In this document: in pieces, positions 1-12,327 of the stretch | Numbering within the stretch: position 1 is the first letter of the stretch | How the letters are laid out: each line of letters begins with the position of its first letter | Origin: Motacilla alba alba | Taxonomy: Eukaryota; Chordata; Aves; Passeriformes; Motacillidae | DNA length: 64,000 nt | NCBI RefSeq assembly: GCF_015832195.1 | Contig: NC_052027.1 | Location: 2,294,001-2,358,000, forward strand | Reading direction: 5' to 3' | The notes under the pieces: generated by a model | Databases searched by the model: none | What the model saw: only the letters and a program-made list of their open reading frames with translations | What the model was told of the DNA's origin: nothing | Position numbers and translations under genes: made by a program

Positions 1-2154
1 GGGACGTTCCCTTGCAAAAACTACACAAAGTCATATTTATCTGTGAATTTCTGACTGGATGAAAATCAGCGAGCAACATGAGCTAATCATTTTACTATGC
101 AGATTCCTAATGATGCAGGATGGCAAAAGACTGGGATAAACTCTCATTTTAATGCTGTTTCTTGAATGACTGATTATTAACGTCACCCTTTAATTTGTAG
201 TACAAACCAGAGGCAAATGTCACCCATCCTCTGCAATCAGCTCCTTAACTCTGTCACCTTCCCCAAGCTGAAGGTTTTATTCTAATTGCAGCTGGTTATG
301 ACAAACTCCTGCATCTGAAATTGAAACCAGGAACCAGCACACTCCAAACCCAATGTGGAAAGTCAGGAAATCTGCACAATCTTTAAAGAAATGTCTTGGA
401 GACAAAAAGAAGAAAAAAAAAATAGAAGAAGGGTGCACAAAGAGTTGCACAATACAGGGTGAAGGTGTTCTAGGAAGGTTGTGGGTTATAGATACTGGAA
501 CCAGGCATTAATTTATAAAAATGCATCACTTATTAATGCAAATACAAGGTGGCATTAAGAATGGCTCTGCTATGTAATTACTTATTGGATTTTTACAGTA
601 GCATGGAAAATAAAGGGAATTTTCCTCCAATTCAATGCACTTAGTAAAGGAGAGGGTGTGCTACCTCATCCACTACACATCAAACACGAGGATTTTAATT
701 CAACAGCAGAGGTTGCATAAGCAAAGTGCAAAAACTGGGTCAAAATGTTTGTTTAAAAACGTTGCATCTCTAAATAGGAAGGGGAATTGTTAATCCATGG
801 ACACAGAAGATTGCTCTGTTGCAGCTGATTCTTTCTTCCTAATTGTTTTATCATTGTTTCCATTGGTCCTAAGCCTAAACTTTGGGTTTCAAGAGTTTTG
901 CTCTTACAGTTCAGGTTGGGAAGTTCAGGATATCTGATTCTGTTTGGAAAAGCCTTTTCAAAGCAGTTGGAAATCCGAATATTCAAAGCAATGCAGGTGA
1001 ATTTGGGGTTCTCTGTTTCTTTAGCCAAGGCCACCCCATGCACTTTGCAACTGCAAAGAAAACCTGCAAAGGAAATTTATACTCCTCAGCCTTTTTTTTG
1101 TATCTTAATCCATTTTTTAAACATATTTCTTTCCTAAAACTCTCAAGTCTACAGAGAGAAAATGCTGTTGTAAACATGACCCAGATATCCACTTCAAGTC
1201 TGATAGTGATCAAAATTATCATACAGTTTTTGCAATCTGGTTTCCAAAGTTCTGCTTGTAGCAGCTTCCTTTGCATTTGTTTCCTCTAAATATCTCTTTT
1301 TTAGAATATTTATGGATACTGTTCTCCTTTTGCAGAGTCCTTGCCCTTGAAAAGTAAGCAGCCAGTGTAGCTTAGGATATACCTCGGTATAAATTATTTA
1401 TTGAAAGCATAAAGTATTGAAGAATATTGTCTTAAACTTTATTCTCTGACAATATAAAAAGAAAACATCATCTAATTAAAATGTAGGCTTTATAGGAAAT
1501 GGAAGGAATTTGGTTTCTCTGAGTAATGGTATTGCAACCTTTGACAGGATGGGTTTTTTAATAAAAGAGAAGTATGTTTTCTGGAAAAAAAAAAAAACCA
1601 AAACAGGGATGACTTATCCCTGAAGTAAATATCCAGCCTGTGAAACATAAATAAAAAGGCTAAAGGAAGAGGAATACAGATAAACCAGATTAACAGAAAA
1701 GATGAAAGCATGAAAAGCAGGAGTGTGCTGGGGAAACTCTCCTGGGCTAACGAGAAGAACTTGTCAGAGTGTGCACAGGGAGAAAAGAAATAAAACATTA
1801 AAGATCAAACAAAAAGATCCTGAGATGAGGTAATAATTTCAGGTATTTACGGGCACTAATTAGGTACTACACATGTAAGAACTGGCACTAAAGGAAATGC
1901 TACTGATGAGCAGAGTGATCAAAACTGAGAAATAAAATGGCATTTCACAGGAGGAGATGGTACCAGGTGCTCCCACGAAATTCAGACGCTCTGATCCAGT
2001 CTTGCAGCACATCTTGCTCCATTATTTCCATCCCCTGGGCTTTGGCTGGGTTTGTGGGAGCCAGCACAGGGACCTGGCACTGCTGGGACTCCCCTGGAGC
2101 AGGGACATCGTGGGCAAAAGGAACTCTGTGGTTTCAAAGTTTCCAGTATTGGGG
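1..2154. other. Unannotated AT-rich non-coding stretch
   Basis: I see no gene, RNA or recognisable repeat here. The sequence is AT-rich with short A-runs near 413-422 and 1584-1597. Open frames on both strands are short, overlap each other and have no splice context or codon pattern that singles one out. It is consistent with intergenic or intronic DNA. Confidence 0.5.
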
Positions 2155-2458
2155 AGGGACATTTGACAAGGGCCTGTGGAGATGGGACAGCAGGGAATGG
2201 CTCTGAGCTGGCAGAGGACAAGGTTTGATGGGAGCCTGGGAAGAAATTCCTCCCTGGCAGGGTGGGCAGGGGCTGGGATGGAATTCCCAGGGCAGCTGTG
2301 GCTGCCCCTGGATCCCTGGCAGTGCCCAAGGCCAGGCTGGATGGGGCTTGGAGCAGCCTGGGATAGTGGAAGGTGTCCCTGCCCATGGCAGGGGTGGAAT
2401 AAGATGATTTTTAATCTTCCTACCCAAACCATTGTGATTCTGTGATGATTCCATGATC
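2155..2458 (+). mobile_element. CR1 LINE 3' tail (young avian subfamily)
   Basis: The stretch carries the standard order of a bird CR1 3' end: a GACAAGG-type segment, 'ggaagaaattcctccctggc', 'gggtgggcagg', 'cctggatccctggcagtgcc', 'ggagcagcctggga', 'ggtgtccctgccc', and a tail ending in 'ctacccaaacc' and repeats of GATTCTGTGAT. It is truncated at the 5' end, as usual for CR1, and has no coding capacity. The 5' boundary is approximate. The 'ggggctgggatggaattccc' segment deviates from the usual 'ccctggcacagggtgccc', probably through mutation. Confidence 0.9.
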
Positions 2459-2869
2459 TACAACTCCATCATTCCACTGCAAAAATTAAATTAAAATAGA
2501 GTTAAGTGGGCCAACTCTGCAGCATAACATTTCTAACACCAAATACCACCTGCAATCACAAACCTTCAGGACTTTTGATAGTGCAAAACAAAGCAGAATG
2601 CCTCCATATGAAAATATATTTGAAATGATCTCATTTGTGATTGCTCAGTGTCTGTGCCCAGGCTCTGCTTTCTGCAGCTCTGCAGATAGGACCTGAACTC
2701 AGCTGGACTCTGGGCTCACAGGAGCTCGTTCCTGCTTTGCTGATAAATAAAAAGAAAGCACTCAGTAAATGTCAATTCCAAATTAAGCTGCGCTCCAAAC
2801 CTTTTGTAAAAGCTACATTTAAAAATGACTTTATTGCCAGATGAATATCTGAGAAATACCAGACTTTTC

Positions 2870-3170
2870 TTCAACTCCCTGATAGGAGGCTGGGACCAGC
2901 TGAGGCTCCTGGTAATAAGGAATGGGACAAGAGGAAACAGCCTCAAACTGCAGCAGGGGAAGTTTTGGTTGAAGATTAGGACCAATTTTTTCCCTGAAAA
3001 GGCAGCCAGGAATTGGAACAGGCTTCTTGGGAAGTGATGGAATCACCATTCCTGGAAATACTCAAAAAAGATGTGGTGCTTGGGGCCGTGGATTAGTGTT
3101 GGTCTGGGTTAATGCTTGGACTTGATGATCTCAGAGGGTTTTTCCAGCCTAAATGATTCCACAGTTCCAT
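2870..3170 (+). mobile_element. CR1 LINE 3' tail (older subfamily)
   Basis: It reads in order 'gggacaagaggaaacagcct', 'ctgcagcaggggaagtttt', 'ggaacaggcttc', 'gatggaatcaccattcctgg', 'gatgtggtgcttgggg', 'ttggacttgatgatctcaga' and 'ccagcctaaatgattcc'. That is the classical CR1 tail shared by most birds, and differs from the 'ggatccctggcagtgcc' type found nearby. It is diverged and 5'-truncated, so it is probably an older insertion. No coding potential. Confidence 0.85.
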
Positions 3171-3941
3171 GTGCAGCCTTTAAAAACCTGCACAGGGAGG
3201 ATGAGTCCCTGGAATTCTCCATGCCCTATCGTTTTAAGACAACACGGTGATTAATACTTGATCTGAAGCTATTAAGGAATGTTGGGGTTTTGTTGAGGTT
3301 TCCTTTTTTTTTTTTGCTGTTATTTGCTTAATTAGCTCATTGGCCACACTGCATCTGCTGCCTGGGAGGGAGTGAGGTGGACTGTGGGCTTTTACTATTA
3401 TTAATTGCTGTGAGTTCTGCCAAAAAGTGTTCTAAAAAACACCCAAAGAAGCCATTTCAGCACTTTGAGGGATGTTAGTCATGACTTACCCAGATTTCCT
3501 CATGGACTGCATCTTGTGGAGTTCTTGACTCTCAAATCCTGCACTGAGTTGTGGCTGGAGAGCTCTGCCCTCCACCAGAGCAGCTCTGACTCCCTGCAGG
3601 GATCTCTGATTCCCCTTTAGATCCACTCCTGGGGGTCAGAACACAATAATAATCCTATTTTTGTCATTTTTGCCATGACCAGAGGCAAAGCAGCCAGGTG
3701 ACTCCTGCTGAAGGTGCCTGGCTGTCACTGCCCCAGGCTCTGCTCTGTGGGTAGAGCTGTGCAGAGTGGCTGCCTGCTTGTTCCTGCCCTGCTGCTCCTT
3801 TCATGATTATTTTGATCTTTTCAGATAATCTCATTTGATCTCATTTATCAAAATGATGCTCCAGCTTCTGCCCTCCACCTGTGGCTGTTTTGTTGTGCTG
3901 CTGCTTAAGGTCACGGAATTTACTCCATCAGCTTGTCCATC
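3171..3941. other. Unannotated stretch
   Basis: No gene or clear repeat. It contains a T-run at 3304-3315 and ordinary unique-looking sequence between two CR1 tails. Confidence 0.4.
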
Positions 3942-4183
3942 TGCGCCGGGGGGTTCAGGTTGGATTTTTGGGAAAGGCTCTTCCCCCAGAGGATGCTGGC
4001 ACTGCCCAGGCTCCCCAGGGAATGGGCACAGCCCCAGAGCTGCCAGAGCTCCAGGAGATTTGGAAACCCCTCCCAGCCTTGCCCAGGTGGGATTTGGGGT
4101 GTCTGTGCAGGCACAAGAGCTGGACCGGATGATCCTGGTGGATTCCTTCCAACTCAGGATGCTCTGGGATTCTGTGATCTGAA
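3942..4183 (+). mobile_element. CR1 LINE 3' tail
   Basis: The order 'caggttggatttttgggaaa', 'ctcttcccccagaggatgct', 'ctccccagggaatgggcac', 'gagctgccagagctccagga', 'tggaccggatgatcctggtg' and 'ccttccaactcaggatgctc' followed by GATTCTGTGAT matches the 'relative-to-gagctccaggag' CR1 variant. Another copy of the same subfamily is at 10858-11067. It is 5'-truncated. Confidence 0.85.
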
Positions 4184-4308
4184 CAAGGACTTTCCACAGT
4201 GACCTTTAGCAAACAGCTTCTCCACAAAAAGTCACTGAGATGCATTTAAATGTTTCTCACTTACTTGGTGAGGGAGAAAGGTACAAAAAAAAATTAGATG
4301 AAATGAAA

Positions 4309-4341
4309 TTAAAAAATAAAATAAAATAAAGAAAGAAGAAG
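4309..4341. repeat. A-rich simple repeat
   Basis: A short AAATAAA-type tract running into GAAAGAAGAAG. It is low-complexity and has no further content. Confidence 0.7.
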
Positions 4342-4859
4342 CCTCAACGTGGTGTCACACTTGAAGCCTGGAAGCATTCCCATTTCCACAGGCATTCCAG
4401 GCAGTGTTTTGCTCAGCTCACAGATTCCCTGGGCTCCAACACTGCTGGCAGTGCCACCTCCGAGCAGCAAAGAGCTCAGAGCTGGCATTTCTGCACTGCC
4501 CATCCTCGTTTCCAGCCCAGAGTTGTCACTCCCTGCTGGCAGCGGGTGTCACCCAGCAGAGCAGGGTCCTTCAGCAGTGCCACCCCCTGGGAAGGTCTGC
4601 TGGGGACACAGAGCCTGCCAGGGGCTGCGTGTCACCAGGAGCCATCTGCCCGTGGAGCTGCTCCCACAGGGGCTCTCCATGGCAGCCAAAATGTGGATTT
4701 TGGCCGGCTCCAGGCACCCCCAGAGCGAGCTGGCAGCTGTCTGCACACTGCCAGGACACACCTCGGGTCCCACAGGGGCTGGGCACTGGGCTGGGTTTAA
4801 CTGGGAGAGGGTGAATTCTCCTCCCAGGAGCTGGGAAGGGTGTTTGGCTCTGTGCTGGG

Positions 4860-5344
4860 CACAGGGTGGGCAATACAGAGAAGTTCTGTCATTGCTGGGC
4901 TTGCTCAGAGCCAGGGCTTTTCCTGCTCCTCATGCTGGGGAGGAAGCTGGGAATGCCTGGGATTTTGGGAGGAGACACAGCCAGGACAGGTGACCCCAAG
5001 TGACCCAAGGGATATTTATACCTTGTGACATCATGCTCAGGATGTGAACTGGTGGGAGGAAGGAAGGAGGACATTTGGAGGGATGGTTTTTGCCTTCCTA
5101 AGCCACCATTCCATGGGATGAGGCCCTGCTCTCCCGGAGGTGCTGAACACCTGCCCACGGGAAGCAGGGAATTAATTCCTTGTTTTGCTTTGCTCGTGTG
5201 CACAGCTTTTGCTTTCCCTGCTAAACTCTCTTTACCTCAATCCGTGAGTTTTCCAGCTTTTACCTTTCCCTTTCTCTCCCTGATCCCGCTGGTGGGGAAT
5301 GAGTGAGTGAGGGGCTGGGGAACTGCTGGGGTTAAACCACAACA
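4860..5344 (+). mobile_element. Solo LTR, avian ERVL-like, degraded
   Basis: Several blocks lie in the order I recall for a widespread avian ERV LTR: 'ggagacacagccaggacagg' near 4973, 'gacatcatgctcag' at 5027-5040, 'gaacacctgcccacgggaag' near 5145, 'aattccttgttttgctttgc' at 5175-5194, 'gagtgagtgagggg' near 5301, and the terminal 'ggggttaaaccacaaca' ending in CA at 5344. The expected TATA and ATTAAA positions are mutated, so it is probably inactive. No internal retroviral region flanks it, so it is a solo LTR. The 5' end is approximate and no target-site duplication was found. The family name is from memory. Confidence 0.65.
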
Positions 5345-8300
5345 AATCCCTAAAACTGGCACCAAATTCCCATATACTCCCTACAGCAATGCTGATAGGA
5401 AGGGCAGAGATAAGTCTGAATTATATATGGAATTAAAAGTTTTCCTTCCACTCCAGCAAGTCCAGACCCTCTGGTTTTCTAAAGAAAACATTTTGGTGTT
5501 TAATAGTTACGGTAAAATATTATCACAATAATCATAATAAATAATTCAATAAGTGATACACTGAGTAGGTTTTTACTTTTTAATTATCCATGCATATACA
5601 TCTAAATATGTAAAGTGGGATGTGATCTTATCCTCTTCTCTTGTGGGTGAAAAGCACTCAAAAAATGCTGAATAAATTGATATAAACAGCCAGGCTGGCT
5701 GCAGGAATGGAAAAAAAATACAGGTTTTATGCATTGGGATGTTCAACAGAGTTATTTAAAATTCATACCTAGTTAATAATGAATACATTTTGCAATTAGT
5801 ATTGGAGACCAGTTGCAGAACTAAATCCGAGGACAAAATCCTCCTGTGTGACCTGGAACCATCCCCAAGGAGTGACTCAGGTGGGGGAACCTGGCAGGAG
5901 CCAGAGGCACGGAGCTGCCATGTGGAGTTTGGGCAGAGGAGCAGGGAATGAATCACAGTGATCCCTTTCCCTGAAATACCTTTCCTGTTGGAGTCCTGAT
6001 TGCCCTTGGAGCCAGTATGCTCCTGGTTTTCCTGGGTTTCAGCAGATAAGGATAAAAAAGGGTCTCGTTCCGCTCTCTCTTTGTTCTTCTGTGGTTTATT
6101 GCTGAGGAACATCAGGAGGGCTTCCTCAGATTTATATCAACAGGAAATCAAACTCCATCCTGGGCTAATCACAGCTTCCAATTAGGCATTTTAGTGTCTT
6201 GGCTTTTAAATAGTTCCAATGGAAATGGGGGTAAAATTATCCTGCACAAGCTCAGAGCACTGAAATCTCTCCAGTGTCCATAATCCCCACACCAGAGTAT
6301 GCCACAGTCAGCATAAATCATAAACCACATTAGTATTACCTAATTATATCAAACCACTCTTTTCCTAATGCCTGCTATTTCACAGAACCTAATGATCATT
6401 TTCTCCACACCTTGAAAGAGCTGCGTATTAACATGGCAATATAATCATTAAAACAGCTTGTCCAAAACCTAGAATAGATCCTCAGGTATAATTGTTGCCT
6501 CTGTTGACCCTTACTGAGGAAGGGGATTTAAACATACTGTCAAATATAATCCTTTATTTTAAAAGGAACTCAAACAGGGGGAGAAACAGAAAAAGAGAGG
6601 AAGAAAGGAAATATTCCTGCATGATATTGCCTTAGGCACTGGGATCCAAGGCCACGGGGAAAACCCACAGGGCAATGAACCAGTGCAGGCTCTGTGCTGG
6701 GTTCTGGTTCATGGAGAGGAGCACTGGGAATGTTTATAGTGCATTATCTCATCTGCTTATCAGTGTCAGTGCTCTCCACACCAGTCTCTGCCATCCCCTG
6801 GCCTTCCTCCCCTCCTGCAAGAGGGAGTTATCCGTGCCTGGCATTCAAGGCAGGACACTCCATGCAGACTGCAATCCGTGCTTTCATTTGCTTTCAACAT
6901 GGGCAGTAAGGGAAAAATGAGTGGTGGAGGGGTCAGGTAGATATGTCAGGATGTAATTCACCTGATTTCCTGCTTTGGCTGTGCTGGCTTTGGAAACCTG
7001 AAGCTTTTTATTGTGCGACCTTTGGTGTGGGCATACACAGGGAGCTGGCAGTGCTTGGACGCACTCTTGGGCTCTTTGCTTTGAAATACCCTCACTCTTA
7101 AAGGTTTTCTCAGTGCCACAGCTGCCCAGAATTGATTGGGAATTCCATGCAGCTCTTTGTGTGGAGGGCAGGGAGGGGAAAACACGATGACAGTGATGGC
7201 AGGATGCTGCTGTCACCCCCTCACACCCTATAGCTCCAAATCTTTGGGGTTGCCTGCACTGGTGGTAGGAAAGGACTGTGCACAACTCAAAGCTTTTTAG
7301 GGATGACTTTTTTTTTTTTTCCTGTTGGCCTCTTCTGTGAGCAAGCAGCCAATTTTTTCACTTGGGAGAAGTAGGATGGAGGTGGCTGATGCCTCCTTTT
7401 GATTCCTTGCCATCACCAGTGTTTCCACAGGATGTGTATCCATGGCCTTTCCCAATATCCTGATATCTATATTCATGTACCACTCCTGAATATGCAACAC
7501 AGGTAATTGCTTTGTCTGCAGCAGCTCTGGATGGAGGTGTATTGCAAAGTGTTCTTGCAAAAAGAGGAGAGGAAAAGGAAAAGGCACCTTGAAATGCTGT
7601 GAAAAGAGACAATTTAAGGACATCAAAATGGTGTGAAAGGAATTAGCAGGAGCCGGGGTGAGAAAGCTCATGACAAACTGTTCCCCCAGTTCGAGCCTCT
7701 CTCCCTGACTGTGGTGTGACAGCAGTGCCAACAATTAGAGCTCACTCACCTTCTACCTGCTGAAAATCACTGTGCCTTACTCAGTTCCCGTGCCTGGAAA
7801 AAACCGTCTGAAATACAAAAACCACGGCCAGGAAATTCACCTTCTGGATTTCTGCAATTGCATTAATCGTCCTTGCTCTTCCTTGAGGAGACAGGCCCTG
7901 TTCAAAAGCACACAGGAAGGGTTCTGAAGTGAGCTGCTTTGGCTTTCTCTTTTCTGAGGACCCCTCTGTGGGGTGCAGACCCGAGGAGAAGCAGAGGTGG
8001 CACCAACAGCCCAGGTGAGATCAGTGCCATCCTGTCCCCAGCTGGCTGGGACAGCAGGAGGGAGGTGCAGCTGCCCCTCAGTGTCCTCCAGCAGCATTTC
8101 CTCATCGTCCCATCCCATATTTCCTTTTCTGACACCATCTAGAGATGTAATTTCTCTTTTCTTCCATAGATCTCGAGCAGAAGAGCTGCCAGCAGAACAG
8201 AGCAGAGGTGGTTTTGGAGTGATGCTCCCCATGAGCCCCAGGGGCCACCCTGGGTCCCCTCCCTGTCCCTGTGTCCCCCCCTGTCTCAGGGGACGTCAGT

Positions 8301-9355
8301 CCTGGCGGCACCAACTGCTTTCAGCTGATTAGAGCTGAGTCAACAGCTCGGAATTCCCAATTTTCAGGCTAAATTCCACTCCAGAAATCCCATTTACAAT
8401 CCTGTACTTTCTATCTTAAGCACTGTGGCAAAGTACACTGTTGTCCAGGCATGAGGTAAATTTTAACGGCAGAATTAACGCCAAACCACTCAATACATCT
8501 TTAAAATTAACTCATTATCATAACGCTGGAAAATAGAACATTGATCCACTCACACAGCAATCCAAAGGGCCCAATTTTATTGTCTTCTTCAGACAATTTA
8601 CTGGAAGTTGTCACTATAAACTTAAAAACCAAAGCACTGCAGAATGCTTGAATGTTCAGAACTGAGGGAGAAAATGAATTACAGCAAAAACACATGAAGT
8701 TGAGGGCTGCAAAATATTATGGAAGTCTTCTCAAATACAGAGTTCTACAACTTGCTCTGATTATATTTGCACATTGATGCTTTTGATGGGGAGAAATGGC
8801 TTTGACTGTAAATATGCACCCATTAAAAATCCATATTTAATCTTCTCCCTAGCTTTTGAGGAGGCAGGATGTGCGCTGGGAGACAGAGATATATATTTCT
8901 ATACATGCACGACGCAGATCTAGAAGCAGGGATAATTTTCTCTGCCATTTTGATCATTTTGAGAGGAGCATTATTTTCTCCATCCATTTGCTCCCATTGA
9001 GGCTGCACTGTTTTCACTTGCAGTTTGCTAAACATCCCCATCCAGCAACACAATAGGAGGGATTCATAAATCATCATATTTCAGATAACTAATTGACAGA
9101 AATCAGCCCCCAGAGGAGTCTTGGAGTTTCAACAGCTCTTTACAATGAAGGACTCTCTAACTGGGAGCTAAAATCTGCTTGAGCTTTGAACCAAGGTCAA
9201 CACTCAGGTCAACAAATGTAAGTTTAATCAGCCCAACATGGAGACAGATTTCATGGTAGAAGCTGCTTTATTCAATAATGTGCTGCTCAGCTCTGCGTGC
9301 TGGGGAAGGCGCTGCACGTGGGGAGAGAGGGGCCTAAATCTCCCAAACCCAAACA
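5345..9355. other. Long unannotated stretch
   Basis: I see no gene or recognisable repeat in these 4 kb apart from short homopolymers (for example a T-run at 7308-7320). The part at 6190-6500 is AT-rich and free of obvious repeats, so it could be unique or conserved non-coding DNA. The GC-richer part at 7900-8320 has several overlapping open frames on both strands with no start context or protein resemblance. Confidence 0.45.
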
Positions 9356-9597
9356 GGATCACAGAATCATCAAAATCAGACCTTAAATCCATCCAGTGCC
9401 ACCCCTCCATGCCAGGGACACCTCCCACTGTCCCAGGCTGCTCCAGCCCCAGTGTCCAGCCTGGCCTTGGGCACTGCCAGGGATCCAGGGGCAGCCACAG
9501 CTGCTCTGGGCACCCTGTGCCACAGCCTGCCCACCCTCCCAGGGGAATTCCTTCCCAAAATCCCACCTAACCCTGTTTTATTTGAGTTTAAAGCCAT
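9356..9597 (-). mobile_element. CR1 LINE 3' tail (young subfamily)
   Basis: In plus-strand order it reads 'ggatcacagaatcatc', 'acctcccactgtcccaggct', 'ggccttgggcactgccaggg', 'atccaggggcagccacagct', 'gcctgcccaccctcccaggg' and 'gtttaaagccatc', which is the reverse complement of the young avian CR1 tail. It is 5'-truncated and non-coding. The open frames read through it on both strands are shadows. Confidence 0.9.
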
Positions 9598-10857
9598 CAA
9601 ATCATTCAAAACCAACCAAACTCTGGAAGGAGAGAGGGTTTGTGAGGATCAAGTGAGAGCTGCAAATCAATAACAAGTGGAAATTTTCCCTTCCCTGCCA
9701 ACCCTTCCCACAGCTCCCCGTGCTCTGAGCACAGGTAAATCCCTGGAGAAACCTGGAAAACATCCCACTGGATTTGCTGGAGCAGCTGTTTGAGCTGGAT
9801 GTGTGCTGGAGGAGACACCTGTAATGCAGATGGCAGGAAACCTGCAAAATATGTTCACTTCCATATTAATTGGGGTTTTTTTTTTGCATCCCCAGGTGGG
9901 GTTAAAAAAAAAAATTAAATTGTTCTGTAATTACATTGAACAAATTCCAATCCATTAATTTGCATTCATAATTTTGACACACGGTGAATTTTGTAATTTA
10001 TTTTCTTTGTTGCCTTCTGTACACAACACATTCCAAAATGAAGCAAGACTTTTGGAGGGAAAAACTCTTTGTCAGAAGTTGTTACTGAGATCTGACATGT
10101 ACAAACTTCTAGGGATGGAGAACCTACTACAGTCCCTTGAAAATTGTCATGAAAATTAATTGTAAATCCTGAATATTTAGCTTGAACTTCCAGCTATTTT
10201 GCCTGGTTGCACTCTGGCTAGACTGGCAGTGTGTTATTTAGAATTTCCCTTCTCCAGACTAAGTTTAGCCCTTGATCTTTGCTTTACCAAGAAAAAAAAC
10301 ACAACAGCTCAATTAGCTCCCTGTCTCTGCCCTCGAGGGCATGTTTCCAATCCTTTCATCGTTCACTGGTACATATCTGATCCCATTCCAATTTATCAGC
10401 ATCTTCCTTGGGCAGTAGCCAACACAGAGGGACAGAGCACTGAAATAGTAGAATAGTCTGTCAGTAATTAAAATCCCTCCTTTTGCTTTATCTGAGGAGC
10501 CCAGAATCTGCTCTGGCTGTGGTGTCTCCAAGGGACCACGCGCTCAGCTCTTATCTGCTGTGATCACAACAGGTTGGTTTTTTTTTTTTTTTGGTGACTG
10601 CTCCTCCAGGTGACTTCTACTGAATTTAACTAAGCTTCAGCATTAATTTCAGTCCTGTGAGTTAAAGAGTTCATTTAAACTGGAGGGAGAAGGAGCTTGA
10701 GCAAGTGAAGAAGGAGGATGAGCAAATGAAGAACCAGCACAGCCGAGAGGGTGCGAGGCTCAAACCTGGGAAATTCCTGGAGCAGGGAAGGGGTGATGGG
10801 GATGATGGGGCTGTATCTCTCCTTGTAGCCTCCAGAATGATGGAAATGAACTGTCTC
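9598..10857. other. Unannotated stretch with homopolymer runs
   Basis: No gene recognised. It contains a T-run near 9877-9886, an A-run at 9905-9915 and a T-run at 10578-10592. The part at 9860-10170 is AT-rich. Confidence 0.4.
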
Positions 10858-11067
10858 CAGGGGAGTTTAGGCTGGATTTTTGGGAGAGATTCTTTCCCCA
10901 GAGGGTGCTGGGCACTGCTCAGGCTCCCCAGGGAATGGGAGGCTGCCAGAGCTCCAGGAGTGTTTGGAAAGTCCTTCAGGGATGCCCAGGATGGGATTAT
11001 TGGGGAGCCAGGGGTTGGGATGATCCTTATGGGCCTTTTCCAGCTGAAGATATTCCATGATTCCACG
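10858..11067 (+). mobile_element. CR1 LINE 3' tail
   Basis: It reads 'ttaggctggatttttgggag', 'gattctttccccagagggtg', 'ctccccagggaatgggaggc', 'ctgccagagctccaggagtg', 'gggatgatccttatgggcc' and 'ttccagctgaagatattcca'. It is the same CR1 variant as at 3942-4183. It abuts an older MIR-like relic directly downstream, which suggests insertion next to or into that element. Confidence 0.85.
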
Positions 11068-11071
11068 TGGA

Positions 11072-11212
11072 TTCAGCTCCCTGCTTCCCAAGTTGTGACC
11101 TTGAACAAGTCCCTTCAGCTCCTTGTTTCTCCCTTCCCTACCCGTGCAATGCAGAGGATAATATTCCTCGTAGCACTGGGGGAGTTGGGAGGATAAATAG
11201 ATTAGAAAGATG
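11072..11212 (+). mobile_element. MIR-like SINE relic
   Basis: The order 'gttgtgaccttgaacaagtc', 'cccttcagctccttgtttct', a purine-rich link and 'gaggataatattcctcgtag' followed by 'gttgggaggataaatagatt' matches the core and 3' part of MIR (GTGACCTTGGGCAAGTC ... GGATAATAATA ... GAGGATTAAATGAG, recalled consensus). MIR relics are known in birds as old, inactive, tRNA-derived SINEs. The 5' tRNA-like head is not recognisable. The call is by eye only. Confidence 0.6.
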
Positions 11213-12270
11213 AGCCAGATCATAGCTTTATTTCCATTTACAATGTATAAATGTATATGAACACACTTTCTCTCTTCTGCCCAAGCATAAAATGAAACAT
11301 TTAGAAGGTAAGATCCAAAGAATTTCATTAAGAATCCATCGCAAATTGCAAATGACACCTCATGGATTGGAATGTGAATTGTGAGCTGGGTGTTGCAGAA
11401 GTGTAAAATTATTCCATAAATTATCTATGACAAAGTCAAAAAATGTATCAGTCAAAGAATGTATCAGTAAAGCCATCGTTTATTTTTAGTTCCTCAAACT
11501 GCACAGCCACATGTATAATACAGCAATAATTATTCCACTGCAACTTGGTGAAATAAAACCAGAAAGGCACCATGAAAAGTAAAAAATAATATGAAATTAA
11601 TTTTTGAAATTGTGAGATTTCTGCCTGGTGATGTCTTTGAAAGCACATTAATGTTACATTAATCAGTCTCCTCTGTCATGCAGAGAGATTATGTGGTTCT
11701 AGCTCACATATTCCCACATTTTAATACTCAGCTGAAGATTCTCCTCATATGTCAGAGGATGGGATGGATGCATGGATGGTACCTCATCTATCCTTCATAG
11801 CTTGGGACAGAGTTGATTCCGCTGAATTTTGTGCTGAGCTGAAGTTCAGTTTAAGAGCCCAGGAAATGGGTTAGAGAGAAAGGGGGATGAGCAGAAAGCA
11901 GAGTTGGTTTCTCCCTCTCCTCCAGTCCTTTGGGAGCTGCAGGATGGACCCAAAGTCTGCAGACACATTTCCATTGTCTTTAGATTGCCTCGTTAAATAA
12001 TTATCCAAAAAATCACGAAATCAATGGTTTGAAATCCTTTGAAGGTCCATTTAAACAGTCCAGTGCTGTGCCATTATCAGACAAACAAATGAGACAATTA
12101 ATGGGTTTAAAAGTGATTAATTACATTAGAAATTATGGACCCATCTGGAAGGACTCCCTTGGGATGTGAGTGAGGAGTGTGATCTTCCAAAACCTGGTGT
12201 GGTGGGATGGGTCACTCTTATTCCAAATAATCCAAGTTGTCCAGACTGGGTGCTGGCAAGGTGATGATCA
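11213..12270. other. Unannotated stretch
   Basis: AT-rich sequence without a recognisable gene or repeat. An imperfect short direct repeat of 'aatgtatcagt' occurs at 11443 and 11459. Confidence 0.4.
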
Positions 12271-12327
12271 TTTAAAGGTTGGACTCCATGATCTCAGAGG
12301 TCTTTCCAACCTAAATGACTCTGATTT
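12271..12327 (+). mobile_element. CR1 LINE 3' end fragment (older subfamily)
   Basis: Only the terminal part is recognisable: 'aaggttggactccatgatct', 'cagaggtctttccaacctaa' and 'atgactctgatt'. It is the same older CR1 type as 2870-3170. The left boundary is unclear because upstream sequence is too diverged. Confidence 0.7.

Noticed and set aside
4349..4993. 214-codon plus-strand open frame
   Set aside because: It has GC-rich biased composition, no protein resemblance, no splice or promoter context, and it runs into an old LTR.
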